A stretch of DNA of 12,538 bases from Acidimicrobiia bacterium (GCA_030618675.1 JAUXCV010000022.1:1-12538); one strand, 5' to 3'; counted from the first letter of the stretch, positions 5,189 to 12,538 are shown. Numbers and translations: made by a program. The notes: generated by a model from the sequence alone, not told the origin.

Positions 5189-6499
5189 TTACGACTTCGC
5201 TTCCACCAGGGCTTCTTCGAACGCCGCCAGTGTCTCTGCGACGTCTTCGTCGCTGTGCGCCGAGGAGATGAACCACGGTTCCTTGGCATCGTCGACGGGC
5301 ATGACTCCTCGGCGGATCATGCCGAAGATGATCTCGCTGTAGAGATCCTCGTCGTGACGACCGGTGTCCCGGTAGTTCTTCAACTCGCCCTCGCCCAGGA
5401 AGATCGAGAACATCGACGGGTGGCCGATGATCGACGCTTCCATCGACTGCTCGGCGAGGATCTTCTCGAGGCCGGCCATGAGGGCCGTGCCGGTCTTCGT
5501 GATCTTCTGGTACGGAACCCCTGTCGACAGTTCGGCGATCGTGGCGACCGTCGCCGCTGCACCAACGGAGTTGCCCGAGTAGGTGCCTGCCTGCATGACG
5601 CCGCCTTCGGCCCATGCCGACATGATCTCTTCCCGGCCACCGACCGCTGCGATCGGGAACCCGTTCCCCATCGACTTCGCGTACATGCCGATGTCCGGAA
5701 CGATGCCCATGTACTCGGCGGCGCCGCCGAGTCCCAGGCGGAAGCCCGTCTTCACCTCGTCGAACATGAGCATCGAGCCCCACTCCTCGGTGATGGCACG
5801 GAGACCTTCCATGTACCCGTCGTCCGGCATGAGGCCGAAGACGTTGCCGAGTGCCGGTTCCACGATGATGCCGGCGATGCGATGCCCGTCGCTCTTGAAG
5901 AGCTTCTCCATGAACTCGAGATCGTTGAAGTGAGCGATCCGGATGTAGTCGCGAATCGTCGACGGCACGCCGGACGAGACCTCGAACGGCACCGGAGAAC
6001 GGCGGTTTCCGAGGTTGCCGAGTGGGGCGCCGGCAGTGCTGTAGCCGACGTAGTCGTGAGCACCGTGATAGGCACCTTCGAACTTGACGATGAGATCGCG
6101 CCCTGTGACGGCCCTGGCAAGACGGATGGCATGCATCGTCGCTTCGGTACCCGTGTTGGTGAACCGAAGTGCGTCGAGCCACGGAATGGCGTTGCGCATT
6201 GCCAGCGCCGCTTCGATCTCGAGTGCCGTCGTCATAGCGAAGACGGTGCCGCGTGCGGCGGCTTCGGCGACAGCGTCGGCGACGGGCTTGTGACCGTGCC
6301 CGAGGATGATCGGGCCGAACCCGAGTTGGTAGTCGATGTAGCGGTTGCCGTCCATGTCGTAGACGTAGGCGCCCTCGCCCCGGTCGATGACGAGCGTGTC
6401 CTCATCACCCCAGTAGCGGAACCCGCTGGACACGCCGTTGACGAGCGCTTCTTTGCCACGGCCGAACCACTCGGCCGTCTTGGGACCTTGAATACCCAT
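5189..6499 (-). CDS. Class III PLP aminotransferase, GSA-aminomutase-like
   Basis: This 436-residue fold-type I enzyme uses pyridoxal phosphate. The Schiff-base lysine is K275 in MYAKSMGNGFP, the PLP-nitrogen aspartate is D247 in FDEVKTGFR, and phosphate-site residues appear in NTGTEA (115-120) and GTYSGN (305-310); YHG is at 144-146. The overall pattern matches the glutamate-1-semialdehyde aminomutase branch, but the gene sits in a transport/catabolic context rather than beside heme genes, so an amine or omega-amino acid transaminase is more likely than a biosynthetic HemL. The start is the ATG at 6499, with GAGGTGA at 6505-6511 five nt upstream; an in-frame GTG at 6508 lies inside that ribosome site. 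The gene diverges from the polyamine transporter operon, suggesting shared control. The true substrate is unknown. Confidence 0.9.
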   Translation of the reverse strand: MGIQGPKTAEWFGRGKEALVNGVSSGFRYWGDEDTLVIDRGEGAYVYDMDGNRYIDYQLGFGPIILGHGHKPVADAVAEAAARGTVFAMTTALEIEAALAMRNAIPWLDALRFTNTGTEATMHAIRLARAVTGRDLIVKFEGAYHGAHDYVGYSTAGAPLGNLGNRRSPVPFEVSSGVPSTIRDYIRIAHFNDLEFMEKLFKSDGHRIAGIIVEPALGNVFGLMPDDGYMEGLRAITEEWGSMLMFDEVKTGFRLGLGGAAEYMGIVPDIGMYAKSMGNGFPIAAVGGREEIMSAWAEGGVMQAGTYSGNSVGAAATVATIAELSTGVPYQKITKTGTALMAGLEKILAEQSMEASIIGHPSMFSIFLGEGELKNYRDTGRHDEDLYSEIIFGMIRRGVMPVDDAKEPWFISSAHSDEDVAETLAAFEEALVEAKS

Positions 6500-6504
6500 G
6501 TCTC

Positions 6505-6511
6505 TCACCTC
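6505..6511 (-). promoter_or_regulatory. Ribosome binding site deciding the aminotransferase start
   Basis: GAGGTGA on the minus strand is 5 nt from the ATG at 6497-6499. The alternative GTG codon (6506-6508) is part of this motif and so is unlikely to be the initiator. Confidence 0.7.
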
Positions 6512-6520
6512 TGGTTGCGG

Positions 6521-6542
6521 TCGATCGAGATCTGCCGATCGA
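6521..6542. promoter_or_regulatory. Inverted repeat in the aminotransferase leader, candidate operator
   Basis: TCGATCG (6521-6527) and CGATCGA (6536-6542) are exact complements separated by 8 nt. The element lies between a TACAAT -10-like box (6558-6563, minus strand) and the aminotransferase start codon, where a repressor would block transcription. TGCCGAT also occurs twice nearby at a 20-bp distance (6533-6539 and 6553-6559). Binding is inferred. Confidence 0.45.
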
Positions 6543-6557
6543 CAATGACGCCTGCCG

Positions 6558-6563
6558 ATTGTA
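6558..6563 (-). promoter_or_regulatory. Possible -10 element for the aminotransferase gene
   Basis: TACAAT on the minus strand matches five of six bases of the sigma-70 -10 consensus and lies about 58 nt before the start codon. The region 16-17 nt upstream has only a weak -35 match (ATGAGG). The promoter is plausible but unproven. Confidence 0.35.
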
Positions 6564-6635
6564 CCGGTGAGCGCGTCTTCCTCATCTGACCCGACACCGT
6601 GTCGAAGAAGCGCCTCGGAGATGTGACCCGGGATC

Positions 6636-6657
6636 GAAACGACTATCGTCCCGTTTC
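6636..6657. promoter_or_regulatory. Inverted repeat upstream of the PotABCD operon
   Basis: GAAACG (6636-6641) and CGTTTC (6652-6657) are exact complements around 10 nt that contain a weak -10-like TATCGT (6644-6649). If that box is used, a protein bound here would directly control the transporter operon. A second short inverted repeat, GGGGCGG/CCGCCCC (6676-6682 and 6699-6705), lies in the presumed leader, 30 nt before the potA start. Both are weak, position-based calls. Confidence 0.35.
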
Positions 6658-6734
6658 AGATCGAGCGGCGACTCCGGGGCGGGGCCTCACAGATCGGTCC
6701 GCCCCAAAGGCGTCCGAAACCGAGGGAGAGCACG

Positions 6735-7808
6735 ATGACGGCGGCTGTAGGCATCCGGGAAGTCACGAAGCGATTCGGTACCGACGTCACCGCAGTGGAC
6801 AACGTCTCCCTCGACATCGTCGACGGCGAGTTCTTCTCGCTCCTCGGACCATCGGGCTGTGGCAAGACGACGATGCTCCGCATGATCGCCGGCCTCGAGT
6901 TCCCAACCGAAGGCAGCATCCAGATCTTCGGCGAGGAGCTAGCCCTCCGGCCACCCAACAAGCGACCGGTCAACACCGTGTTCCAGTCGTATGCCCTGTT
7001 CCCGCACATGACCGTCGAGAAGAACGTTGCATTCGGACTCGAGATGCGCAAGGTCGGCAAGGCCGAGACCACCGAACGCGTCGCCCGGGCCATCGAGGCC
7101 GTCCATATGAAGGGCATGGAGAAAAGGAAACCGAATCAGCTCTCCGGCGGTCAGCAACAGCGTGTTGCCCTTGCCCGCGCCCTTGTGAACCGGCCGAAGG
7201 TGCTCCTCCTCGACGAGCCGCTGGGTGCCCTCGATCTGAAGCTTCGTCAGGCCATGCAGATCGAACTCAAGGACATACAGGCCGAGGTCGGCATCACGTT
7301 CATCTACGTGACCCACGACCAGGAGGAAGCCCTCACGATGTCGAACCGTATCGGCGTCATGCAGGACGGCGAACTCCTGCAGGTCGGAACACCCGAGGAG
7401 ATCTACGAGCGTCCGGTCAACCGGTTCGTCGCCGAGTTCATCGGTGAAACCAACTTCGTCGATGGTACGGCGACAGAAGAGGATCGTGTCCGCCTGACCG
7501 ATGGGACCGTGGTCCACGCGATCTCCGACGCCCCCACCGGGACCGACGTCACCCTCACGCTCCGCCCCGAGAAGATCCAAATACACACCCGAGGGGCAAC
7601 AGACATCAACCCCGAGCGGAACCAAATCTCAGCAACCATCACGCGGCAGCTCTACTACGGAGAGTCTCTCTACTACGAGCTCAAGATCTCGGGCGGCGAA
7701 CTGCTTGATGCCCGACTTGAGAACATCCCATCTCTGAGACGATGGGACGTCGGATCAGAGGTAACGATCAGCTTCCACCGGGAGGCCGCTGAGGCACTGA
7801 CCTCATGA
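6735..7808 (+). CDS. potA: Polyamine-type ABC transporter ATP-binding protein
   Basis: This 357-residue cytoplasmic ATPase energises polyamine uptake as a dimer on the PotB/PotC membrane pair. It shows Walker A GPSGCGKT (38-45), Q-loop Gln84, the signature LSGGQ (136-140), Walker B VLLLDEP (156-162) and the switch His194 in VTHDQEEAL. A C-terminal TOBE-type domain follows from about residue 250, as in PotA and other transporters of the MOI/CUT1 group. The length is normal for PotA. The ATG is preceded by a GAGGGAG ribosome site (6722-6728). Its stop overlaps the next start by 4 nt (ATGA at 7805-7808), so potB is translationally coupled. Confidence 0.93.
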   Translation: MTAAVGIREVTKRFGTDVTAVDNVSLDIVDGEFFSLLGPSGCGKTTMLRMIAGLEFPTEGSIQIFGEELALRPPNKRPVNTVFQSYALFPHMTVEKNVAFGLEMRKVGKAETTERVARAIEAVHMKGMEKRKPNQLSGGQQQRVALARALVNRPKVLLLDEPLGALDLKLRQAMQIELKDIQAEVGITFIYVTHDQEEALTMSNRIGVMQDGELLQVGTPEEIYERPVNRFVAEFIGETNFVDGTATEEDRVRLTDGTVVHAISDAPTGTDVTLTLRPEKIQIHTRGATDINPERNQISATITRQLYYGESLYYELKISGGELLDARLENIPSLRRWDVGSEVTISFHREAAEALTS

Positions 7809-8701
7809 CGATGCTCGATGATCGTCCATCGGAAGAGGCCAATCCGGAACTCGAGAAGAAGGCCGAACGCGCCGAGGGATGGCGCGGGTTCTTCATCGCA
7901 CTCCCGACCTACGCCTACCTGGTTGTCTTCTTCGTCCTTCCGCTGCTCATCATCGTTGTGTTCTCGTTCGCAGAGCGCAGCCGAACCGGCAAGCCTGTGC
8001 TCGGGGAGTGGACGCTCGAGTGGTGGATCAAACTCGGCGAGCCGCTCGTTCGCACGGTCGCCATCCGGAGCGTGTGGCTTGCGTTCCTCAACACAGCGAT
8101 CTGTCTGCTCATCGGCTACCCGTTCGCCTACTGGATCGCGACCCGCAAGAGCGCTATCACTCGCAACTTCCTCCTCGTCCTCGTCCTCATCCCCTTCTGG
8201 TCGAACTTCCTCGTCCGCACCTACGCATGGAGGACCCTTCTCGACTCGAACGGCCTCATCACGAAGGTCGGCGAGTGGACGGGCCTCTGGGGGAAGATGC
8301 TCTTCACGGAGCCGGCGGTGTTCCTCGGCCTCGTCTACGGCTACCTGCCGTTCATGGTGTTGCCGCTCTATGCGGCCATCGAGCACCTCGACTGGAACCT
8401 CGTCGAGGCGGCTCGCGATCTCTACGCCGGTGCCTGGAAGGCGTTCAGGAAAGTCACCCTGCCTCTCTCGAAACCGGGGATCATCGCGGGATCGATCCTC
8501 GTGTTCATTCCGAGCCTCGGCGCCTACGTCACGCCAGACCTGCTCGGCGGGGCGAAGACGACCCTGCTCGGGAACTACATCGTCACCCAGTTCAAGTCGG
8601 GCAGGAACTGGCCGTTCGGGGCGACCCTGTCGGTCACCATCCTCGCCGTGATGATGGTCGCGACCATCATCTACTTCCGGAAGGGAGGGAAGACGCTGTG
8701 A
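7805..8701 (+). CDS. potB: Polyamine-type ABC transporter permease, PotB-like
   Basis: This 298-residue inner-membrane subunit has about six hydrophobic segments, near residues 30-54, 88-112, 119-139, 169-192, 226-247 and 272-292, after a charged cytoplasmic N-terminus. The loop EAARDLYAGAWKAF with the following TLPLSKPG (about 201-225) is the EAA coupling motif that contacts the ATPase. The segment LVLIPFWSNFLVRTYAWRTL is typical of PotB-type permeases. The start overlaps the potA stop, and its own TGA overlaps the potC GTG by 4 nt (8698-8701). The substrate range (spermidine, putrescine or a related amine) is not determined by the sequence. Confidence 0.92.
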   Translation: MTMLDDRPSEEANPELEKKAERAEGWRGFFIALPTYAYLVVFFVLPLLIIVVFSFAERSRTGKPVLGEWTLEWWIKLGEPLVRTVAIRSVWLAFLNTAICLLIGYPFAYWIATRKSAITRNFLLVLVLIPFWSNFLVRTYAWRTLLDSNGLITKVGEWTGLWGKMLFTEPAVFLGLVYGYLPFMVLPLYAAIEHLDWNLVEAARDLYAGAWKAFRKVTLPLSKPGIIAGSILVFIPSLGAYVTPDLLGGAKTTLLGNYIVTQFKSGRNWPFGATLSVTILAVMMVATIIYFRKGGKTL

Positions 8702-9528
8702 GTGTTCAACAGGGCACCGCTCATCGTCCTTGGGTCGACCGGCTGCTCAGCGTCAGCGGATGGCTCGTCTTCGCCTTCCTCTACCTTCCCATCGCCATCC
8801 TCGTGATCTACTCGTTCTCGAACAACAGGATCGTCGGAATCTGGGGAGGGTTCACCTGGCGGTGGTACGACCGGATGATCCACAACCCCGAGATGATGGG
8901 GGCGCTGTGGAACTCGGCCAAAGTGGCGCTGATCTCGACGATCTTCGCGACGGTGCTCGGGACGATGGCAGGCATCGCGCTGGATCGCTACCGGAAGTGG
9001 CTGGGGAAACAGGCCTTTGACGTGATCATGTACCTCCCCGTCATCATCCCCGAGGTAACGATGGGCGCGATGCTGCTCATCTGGTTCACGCAGGTGCTCC
9101 CGATCAGTCTCAGCATCTGGACGATCGTCCTCGGCCACATCGCGTTCTCCACCTCGTTCGTCGCGATCATCGTGCGGGCCCGCCTTGCCAACCTCGACGA
9201 CTCGCTCGAAGAAGCCGCCATGGATCTCTACGCGAACAGATGGACCACATTCAGAAGGGTGACCCTGCCGCTCATCATGCCGGGAGTCATGGGCGGAGCA
9301 CTGCTCGCTCTGACCCTGTCTCTGGACGACGTGATCATCACCGAGTTCGTCCAAGGGCCCGGCGCCTCCCTGCTCCCGGTCTATGTCTTCGGACTCATCA
9401 AGAAGCAGGTCACTCCAGAAATCAACGCAGTTTCGACACTTATGCTTGCGGTGTCGATGGTGCTCGTCTTCATCTCCCTGGGTTTCCAGGCGAGGTCGAA
9501 GTCGGGTGGAAGCAACAAGGAGGCATAA
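8698..9528 (+). CDS. potC: Polyamine-type ABC transporter permease, PotC-like
   Basis: This 276-residue second permease pairs with PotB. It has six predicted helices, the first at about 20-40 (LVFAFLYLPIAILVIYSF), and the EAA motif EEAAMDLYANRWTTF followed by TLPLIMPG (about 171-196). The sequence LSLDDVIITEFVQGPG is characteristic of PotC-type subunits. The reading frame is open far upstream into potB, but initiation at the GTG overlapping the potB stop (GTGA) is strongly preferred: GGGAGGG at 8683-8689 precedes it and the protein then has the family length. Its end carries the AAGGAGG ribosome site of the next gene, so all four cistrons form one tight operon. Confidence 0.92.
   Translation: MSVQQGTAHRPWVDRLLSVSGWLVFAFLYLPIAILVIYSFSNNRIVGIWGGFTWRWYDRMIHNPEMMGALWNSAKVALISTIFATVLGTMAGIALDRYRKWLGKQAFDVIMYLPVIIPEVTMGAMLLIWFTQVLPISLSIWTIVLGHIAFSTSFVAIIVRARLANLDDSLEEAAMDLYANRWTTFRRVTLPLIMPGVMGGALLALTLSLDDVIITEFVQGPGASLLPVYVFGLIKKQVTPEINAVSTLMLAVSMVLVFISLGFQARSKSGGSNKEA
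9517..9523 (+). promoter_or_regulatory. Strong ribosome binding site for potD inside the potC end
   Basis: AAGGAGG is a near-perfect Shine-Dalgarno sequence 7 nt before the ATG at 9531 and overlaps the last codons of potC. It fixes the potD start, although its frame is open upstream to 9240. It is the strongest ribosome site in the operon, which would suit higher production of the binding protein than of the permeases. Confidence 0.85.
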
Positions 9529-9530
9529 CA

Positions 9531-10814
9531 ATGAGACGACTACTGATCCTGCTGGCCGTGGTGGCGATGCTCGCCGCTGCCTGTGGCAGTTCATCCGATG
9601 AAGGGACCGAAACCACGGCTGGTGGAAGCGACGAGACCACAACGACCGCTGCAGCCAGCACGGAAGAGACCACAACGACCGCTGCCGGTGGCACGGAAGA
9701 GACCACGACGACCGCTGCTGCTGATGGGGAAGAAAGCGAACTCCAGGCCAAGGTCAACGCGTGCGCACCGGAGGAGACCGACGGCGATCTGAACTTCTAC
9801 AACTGGACGGAGTACATCCCCTACGGATCCGCGGCCGAGGACTACGAGGTCACCGATCTCGTGGCGGCGTTCGAAGAGAAGTACGGCGTCAAGATCATCC
9901 AGACCTTCTACGAGGACAACGAGACCATGCTCGCGCAGGTCGAGGCCGGCGGGGCTCCGTACGACCTCATCGTTCCGTCCGACTACATGGTCTCGACGAT
10001 GACGCATCCGGACGTGGATCTTCTCGCCAAGATCAACAAGGACGCGATCCCGAACCTCGCGAACCTCGATCCACTGTTCAGCGGCCTCCCCTTCGACCCT
10101 GACGGCACCTACTCCGTGCCATACCAGGCAGGGACCAGCGGCATCGGGTACGCGTACGAGTTCGTCGACGACTCCGAGGGGATCTCCTGGGGTCTCATCT
10201 TCGATCCCGAGATGAGCGCACCGTACGCAGGGCTGATCTCGATGCTCAACGATGAACGCGAGACGCTCGGCGCCGCCCTCAAGTATCTCGGATACTCAGT
10301 GAACACCACCGATCAGGCCGAACTCGATGAGGCCACGGCGATTCTCAAGGACGCCAACGAGCGGATCGCTGCATACGATTCCACTTCCTTCGACGACCTG
10401 CTCCTCCAGGGTGAGTACGTCGTTTCCCACGGATGGAACGGAGGGTTCCTCGGGTCGTACGATGAGGCGTCAAACGATGACTACGACGCCTACGAGGACT
10501 ACGGCTATGCGCTGCCCATAGAAGGCGGCATCGTGTGGGTCGACCTCATGGCGATCCCCGTGACCGCCGAGCACCCGTGCACAGCGCTCACGTTCATGAA
10601 CTTCATCCTGGACGCCGAGGTGGGCGGGGAGTTGACGAACTACACGTACTACATGAGCCCGAACCTCGCGGCCTACGACTACATCGACCCGGAGATCCTC
10701 GAAGACGAGATGGTCTTCCCGACTGCGGAAACGATGGCGCAACTCGAGTTCATCGCCGACCTCGGCGACTTCGGACTCAAGTACTCGGACGCCTTCGCGA
10801 TAGCGAAGGGCTGA
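9531..10814 (+). CDS. potD: Polyamine-type ABC transporter substrate-binding lipoprotein, PotD-like
   Basis: This 427-residue lipoprotein has a signal peptide MRRLLILLAVVAMLAAAC, with the lipidated Cys at residue 18, anchoring it outside the membrane. A low-complexity linker (about 20-66) contains three 11-residue repeats centred on ETTTTAA. The mature fold begins at DLNFYNWTEYIP (86-97), as in PotD, followed by YEDNETMLAQV and YDLIVPSDYMV. Ligand-site equivalents of E. coli PotD appear as NDERETLGAALKYLGYS, HGWNGGF and GGIVWVDLMAIP, keeping the tryptophans and the aspartate that contact polyamine amines. This supports a polyamine-like ligand, but not which one. The N-terminal linker is longer than in proteobacterial PotD. 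The gene ends the operon, 17 nt before a strong terminator. Confidence 0.93.
   Translation: MRRLLILLAVVAMLAAACGSSSDEGTETTAGGSDETTTTAAASTEETTTTAAGGTEETTTTAAADGEESELQAKVNACAPEETDGDLNFYNWTEYIPYGSAAEDYEVTDLVAAFEEKYGVKIIQTFYEDNETMLAQVEAGGAPYDLIVPSDYMVSTMTHPDVDLLAKINKDAIPNLANLDPLFSGLPFDPDGTYSVPYQAGTSGIGYAYEFVDDSEGISWGLIFDPEMSAPYAGLISMLNDERETLGAALKYLGYSVNTTDQAELDEATAILKDANERIAAYDSTSFDDLLLQGEYVVSHGWNGGFLGSYDEASNDDYDAYEDYGYALPIEGGIVWVDLMAIPVTAEHPCTALTFMNFILDAEVGGELTNYTYYMSPNLAAYDYIDPEILEDEMVFPTAETMAQLEFIADLGDFGLKYSDAFAIAKG
9630..9722 (+). repeat. In-frame 33-bp repeats in the potD linker
   Basis: Three copies of a 33-bp unit, marked by GAGACCAC at 9633, 9666 and 9699, encode the 11-residue linker repeats (E35, E46 and E57 start the ETTTT runs). 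Copies differ mainly at silent or conservative positions. The period is a multiple of three, so copy number can change without breaking the frame. Confidence 0.85.
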
Positions 10815-10831
10815 GGGACCACACTCGACAT

Positions 10832-10865
10832 GAGAGGGGGCGGCGGCAGCCGCCCCCTCTCTTTG
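10832..10865 (+). terminator. Rho-independent terminator of the PotABCD operon
   Basis: GAGAGGGGGCGGC (10832-10844) pairs perfectly with 10849-10861 around a GGCA loop, and a short T-rich run (TTTGT, 10862-10866) follows. It lies 17 nt after the potD stop codon. The very GC-rich 13-bp stem makes this the clearest terminator in the window. Confidence 0.85.
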
Positions 10866-10869
10866 TCTC

Positions 10870-10923
10870 CCGTGGTCCGTATCCCGTATCCCGTAGTCCG
10901 TAATCCGTAGTCCGTAGTCCGTG
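10870..10923. repeat. Heptamer tandem array (CCGTAGT and variants) after the operon terminator
   Basis: Seven heptamers run from 10870 to 10918 as CCGTGGT, CCGTATC twice, CCGTAGT, CCGTAAT and CCGTAGT twice, followed by a partial CCGTG. This array is more diverged than those at 8-122 and 1441-1504. It occupies the gap between the potD terminator and the amidohydrolase. The remaining sequence to 10976 contains the scattered related words CTCATAG, CTCGCTACTC and GGTACC, with no clear promoter. Confidence 0.9.
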
Positions 10924-10976
10924 AAAAACGTCTCTGGCTCATAGTTCATAACTCGCTACTCGGTACCATCTCGGCC

Positions 10977-12538
10977 ATGAGCACTGCATTCACCAACGGG
11001 GCCATCCACGGCCATCCCTCCGCCGACACGGTTCTCGTCGAGGGCACCACGATTGCCGCCATCGGTGGCGACGAATTGGCGAAGGACGCCACCGACGTCA
11101 TCGACCTTGGCGGGCGGCCGCTCTTCCCCGGGTTCCAGGACGCTCACGCTCATCCTTCGATGGCCGGTCTCGAACTCGTCTCGTGCTACCTCGCCGAGAC
11201 GCCCGCCGACGAAGCCGCCTATCTCGGCGTGGTCGCCGAATACGCTGCACGATCGGACAGGCCATGGATCACGGGAGCCGGATGGTCCATGGAAGCCTTC
11301 GACCGGGGGATCCCGACTGCCGCAACGCTCGACGCCGTGGTCTCAGACCGCCCCGTGGTGCTGTGGAACGCCGATCATCACGGCGTCTGGGTGAACACCA
11401 AAGCGCTCGAGATCGCCGGTATCACTGCCGAAACGCCCGATCCGGACGATGGCCGCATCGACCGGGACGAACACGGCAACCCCATCGGATCACTCCAGGA
11501 GGGTGCGGCCAAGTTGGTGCAAGAACTCATCCCGGAGTTGACGGAACAGGAGCGGATCGACGGCATCCTTGCCGGCCAGACATACAACCTCGCCCTCGGG
11601 ATCACCGCATGGCACGACGCCTGGATCGGTCCCAACAGCCACGACGCCTACGTGGCGCTCGACGGTCGCGGCGGCTTGATCGGCGCCGTCATCGGCGGCC
11701 TCTGGTGGGAAAGAGACGAAGGTACTGAGCAGATCGCCGAGTTCGTCGCACGACGGGACTCAACGCCGGCCGGGCGCTACCAGGCGACCGCCATCAAGAT
11801 GATGCTCGACGGAGCGGCGGAGAACTACACCGCTTCGATGCTCCGCCCCTACCTCGACGAGTCCGGAGCCACGACCGACAATCGGGGAATCGACTTCATC
11901 GATCCGGAGGACCTGAAGCGCTACGTCACGATGCTCGACGCTGAAGGGTTCCAGGTCCACTTCCACGCTCTCGGTGACCGTGCCGTTCGATACGGCCTTG
12001 ATGCCGTCGAAGCCGCTATCACCGCGAACGGCGATTCGGACCGCCGGCATCACCTCGCCCACCTCCAGGTTGTCGATCGGGCAGACCTGCCCCGTTTCGC
12101 CCAACTCGGCGCCGGCGCCAACGCCCAGCCGCTCTGGGCCCGCCACGAAGAACAGATGGACCTGCTGACGATCCCGTTCCTCCATCCCGACGCTGCCAAC
12201 CACCAATACCCGTGGCGATCGCTTCTCGACGCCGGTGCAACTCTGGTGTTTGGATCGGACTGGCCAGTCTCCTCTCCCGATCCCCTTCTGGGCATCGGCA
12301 CAGCGGTCTCAAGGACTCGACCCGGTGCGCGCCCCGAACCGCTCCTCCCCGAACAACGGATCACGATGGACGAGGCGATCACGGCATACACACAGGGATC
12401 AGCCTGGGTCGGCCACCGAGACGATCACACCGGTCGGATCCAGATCGGCTACGACGCGGACTTGGTCGTAGTAGATCGTCCGTTGGAAACAGCAGAAGAC
12501 GCGTTTGCGGCGTCTGTGGATCTCACGATGGTGCGGGG
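10977..12538 (+). CDS. YtcJ-like amidohydrolase, 3' end beyond the window
   Basis: This metal-dependent hydrolase of the amidohydrolase superfamily is open for 520 codons without a stop to the window edge. Expected features in order are an N-terminal beta-sandwich strand region, the metal motif DAHAH (55-59, His57 and His59), a KMMLDGAAEN segment (Lys274, in the YtcJ position KxxxDGA), VHFHALGDRAV (His328 and His330), HHLAHLQ (His362) and the catalytic-type aspartate D428 in FGSDWPVSSP. The closing GYDADLVVVDR returns to the sandwich domain. YtcJ relatives are about 520-550 residues, so only a short tail is missing. Substrates of this group are mostly unknown; N-acyl amines or amides are possible. 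The ATG lacks a strong ribosome site. A terminator separates it from potD, so it has its own transcription unit. Confidence 0.87.
   Translation, partial: MSTAFTNGAIHGHPSADTVLVEGTTIAAIGGDELAKDATDVIDLGGRPLFPGFQDAHAHPSMAGLELVSCYLAETPADEAAYLGVVAEYAARSDRPWITGAGWSMEAFDRGIPTAATLDAVVSDRPVVLWNADHHGVWVNTKALEIAGITAETPDPDDGRIDRDEHGNPIGSLQEGAAKLVQELIPELTEQERIDGILAGQTYNLALGITAWHDAWIGPNSHDAYVALDGRGGLIGAVIGGLWWERDEGTEQIAEFVARRDSTPAGRYQATAIKMMLDGAAENYTASMLRPYLDESGATTDNRGIDFIDPEDLKRYVTMLDAEGFQVHFHALGDRAVRYGLDAVEAAITANGDSDRRHHLAHLQVVDRADLPRFAQLGAGANAQPLWARHEEQMDLLTIPFLHPDAANHQYPWRSLLDAGATLVFGSDWPVSSPDPLLGIGTAVSRTRPGARPEPLLPEQRITMDEAITAYTQGSAWVGHRDDHTGRIQIGYDADLVVVDRPLETAEDAFAASVDLTMVR

Noticed and set aside
5150..6589. 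Plus-strand open frame of 479 codons opposite the aminotransferase
   Set aside because: It is an antisense shadow; the minus strand encodes a complete class III aminotransferase with all PLP motifs and a good ribosome site.
7879..8697. N-terminal extension of potC through potB
   Set aside because: The frame is open by chance in GC-rich sequence; the extension is Arg/Pro/His-rich and overlaps potB, while a GTG with a ribosome site gives a normal PotC.
9240..9530. N-terminal extension of potD through potC
   Set aside because: The ATG at 9531 has an AAGGAGG site and begins a proper lipoprotein signal peptide; the extension would bury it.

Overview
The window looks like a chromosomal stretch from a high-GC actinobacterium, possibly of the Acidimicrobiia. 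Codons are strongly G/C-ending, Shine-Dalgarno sites are clear, and the solute-binding lipoprotein carries the Thr/Ala/Glu-rich linker often seen in that group. The phylum is probable and the class is a guess. No mobile-element genes, rRNA, tRNA or CRISPR were seen.

Layout: 183-1352 (-) is a saccharopine dehydrogenase-fold oxidoreductase closest in appearance to lysine 6-dehydrogenase. 1566-3053 (-) is a CoA-acylating methylmalonate/malonate semialdehyde dehydrogenase (mmsA/iolA type). Divergent from it, 3210-4418 (+) is a 12-helix MFS transporter resembling the fosmidomycin-resistance group. 4507-5060 (-) is a MazF/ribbon-helix-helix toxin-antitoxin pair with a palindromic operator candidate. 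A perfect 15-bp hairpin follows. 5189-6499 (-) is a class III, GSA-aminomutase-like aminotransferase. Divergent from it, 6735-10814 (+) is a complete PotABCD-type polyamine ABC transporter operon closed by a strong terminator. 10977-12538 (+) is a YtcJ-like amidohydrolase cut by the window edge a few residues before its expected end.

Read together, the region suggests uptake of a polyamine-like amine (PotABCD), transamination (class III aminotransferase) and oxidation of the resulting semialdehydes (dehydrogenases). Substrates cannot be fixed from sequence, and co-regulation of the separate transcription units is inferred only from proximity.

The most unusual structure is a family of short tandem repeats, 7 or 8 bp per unit and nearly all built on GTAG plus 3-4 variable bases. 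They occur in at least four arrays (8-182, 1441-1504, 4401-4443, 10870-10923), each lying at or just after the 3' end of a gene. One array supplies the last five codons and the stop codon of the MFS transporter. Unit variants occur in homogeneous blocks, and the first array has a higher-order 23-bp period. An inverted pair of units forms a potential stem-loop at the mmsA stop codon.
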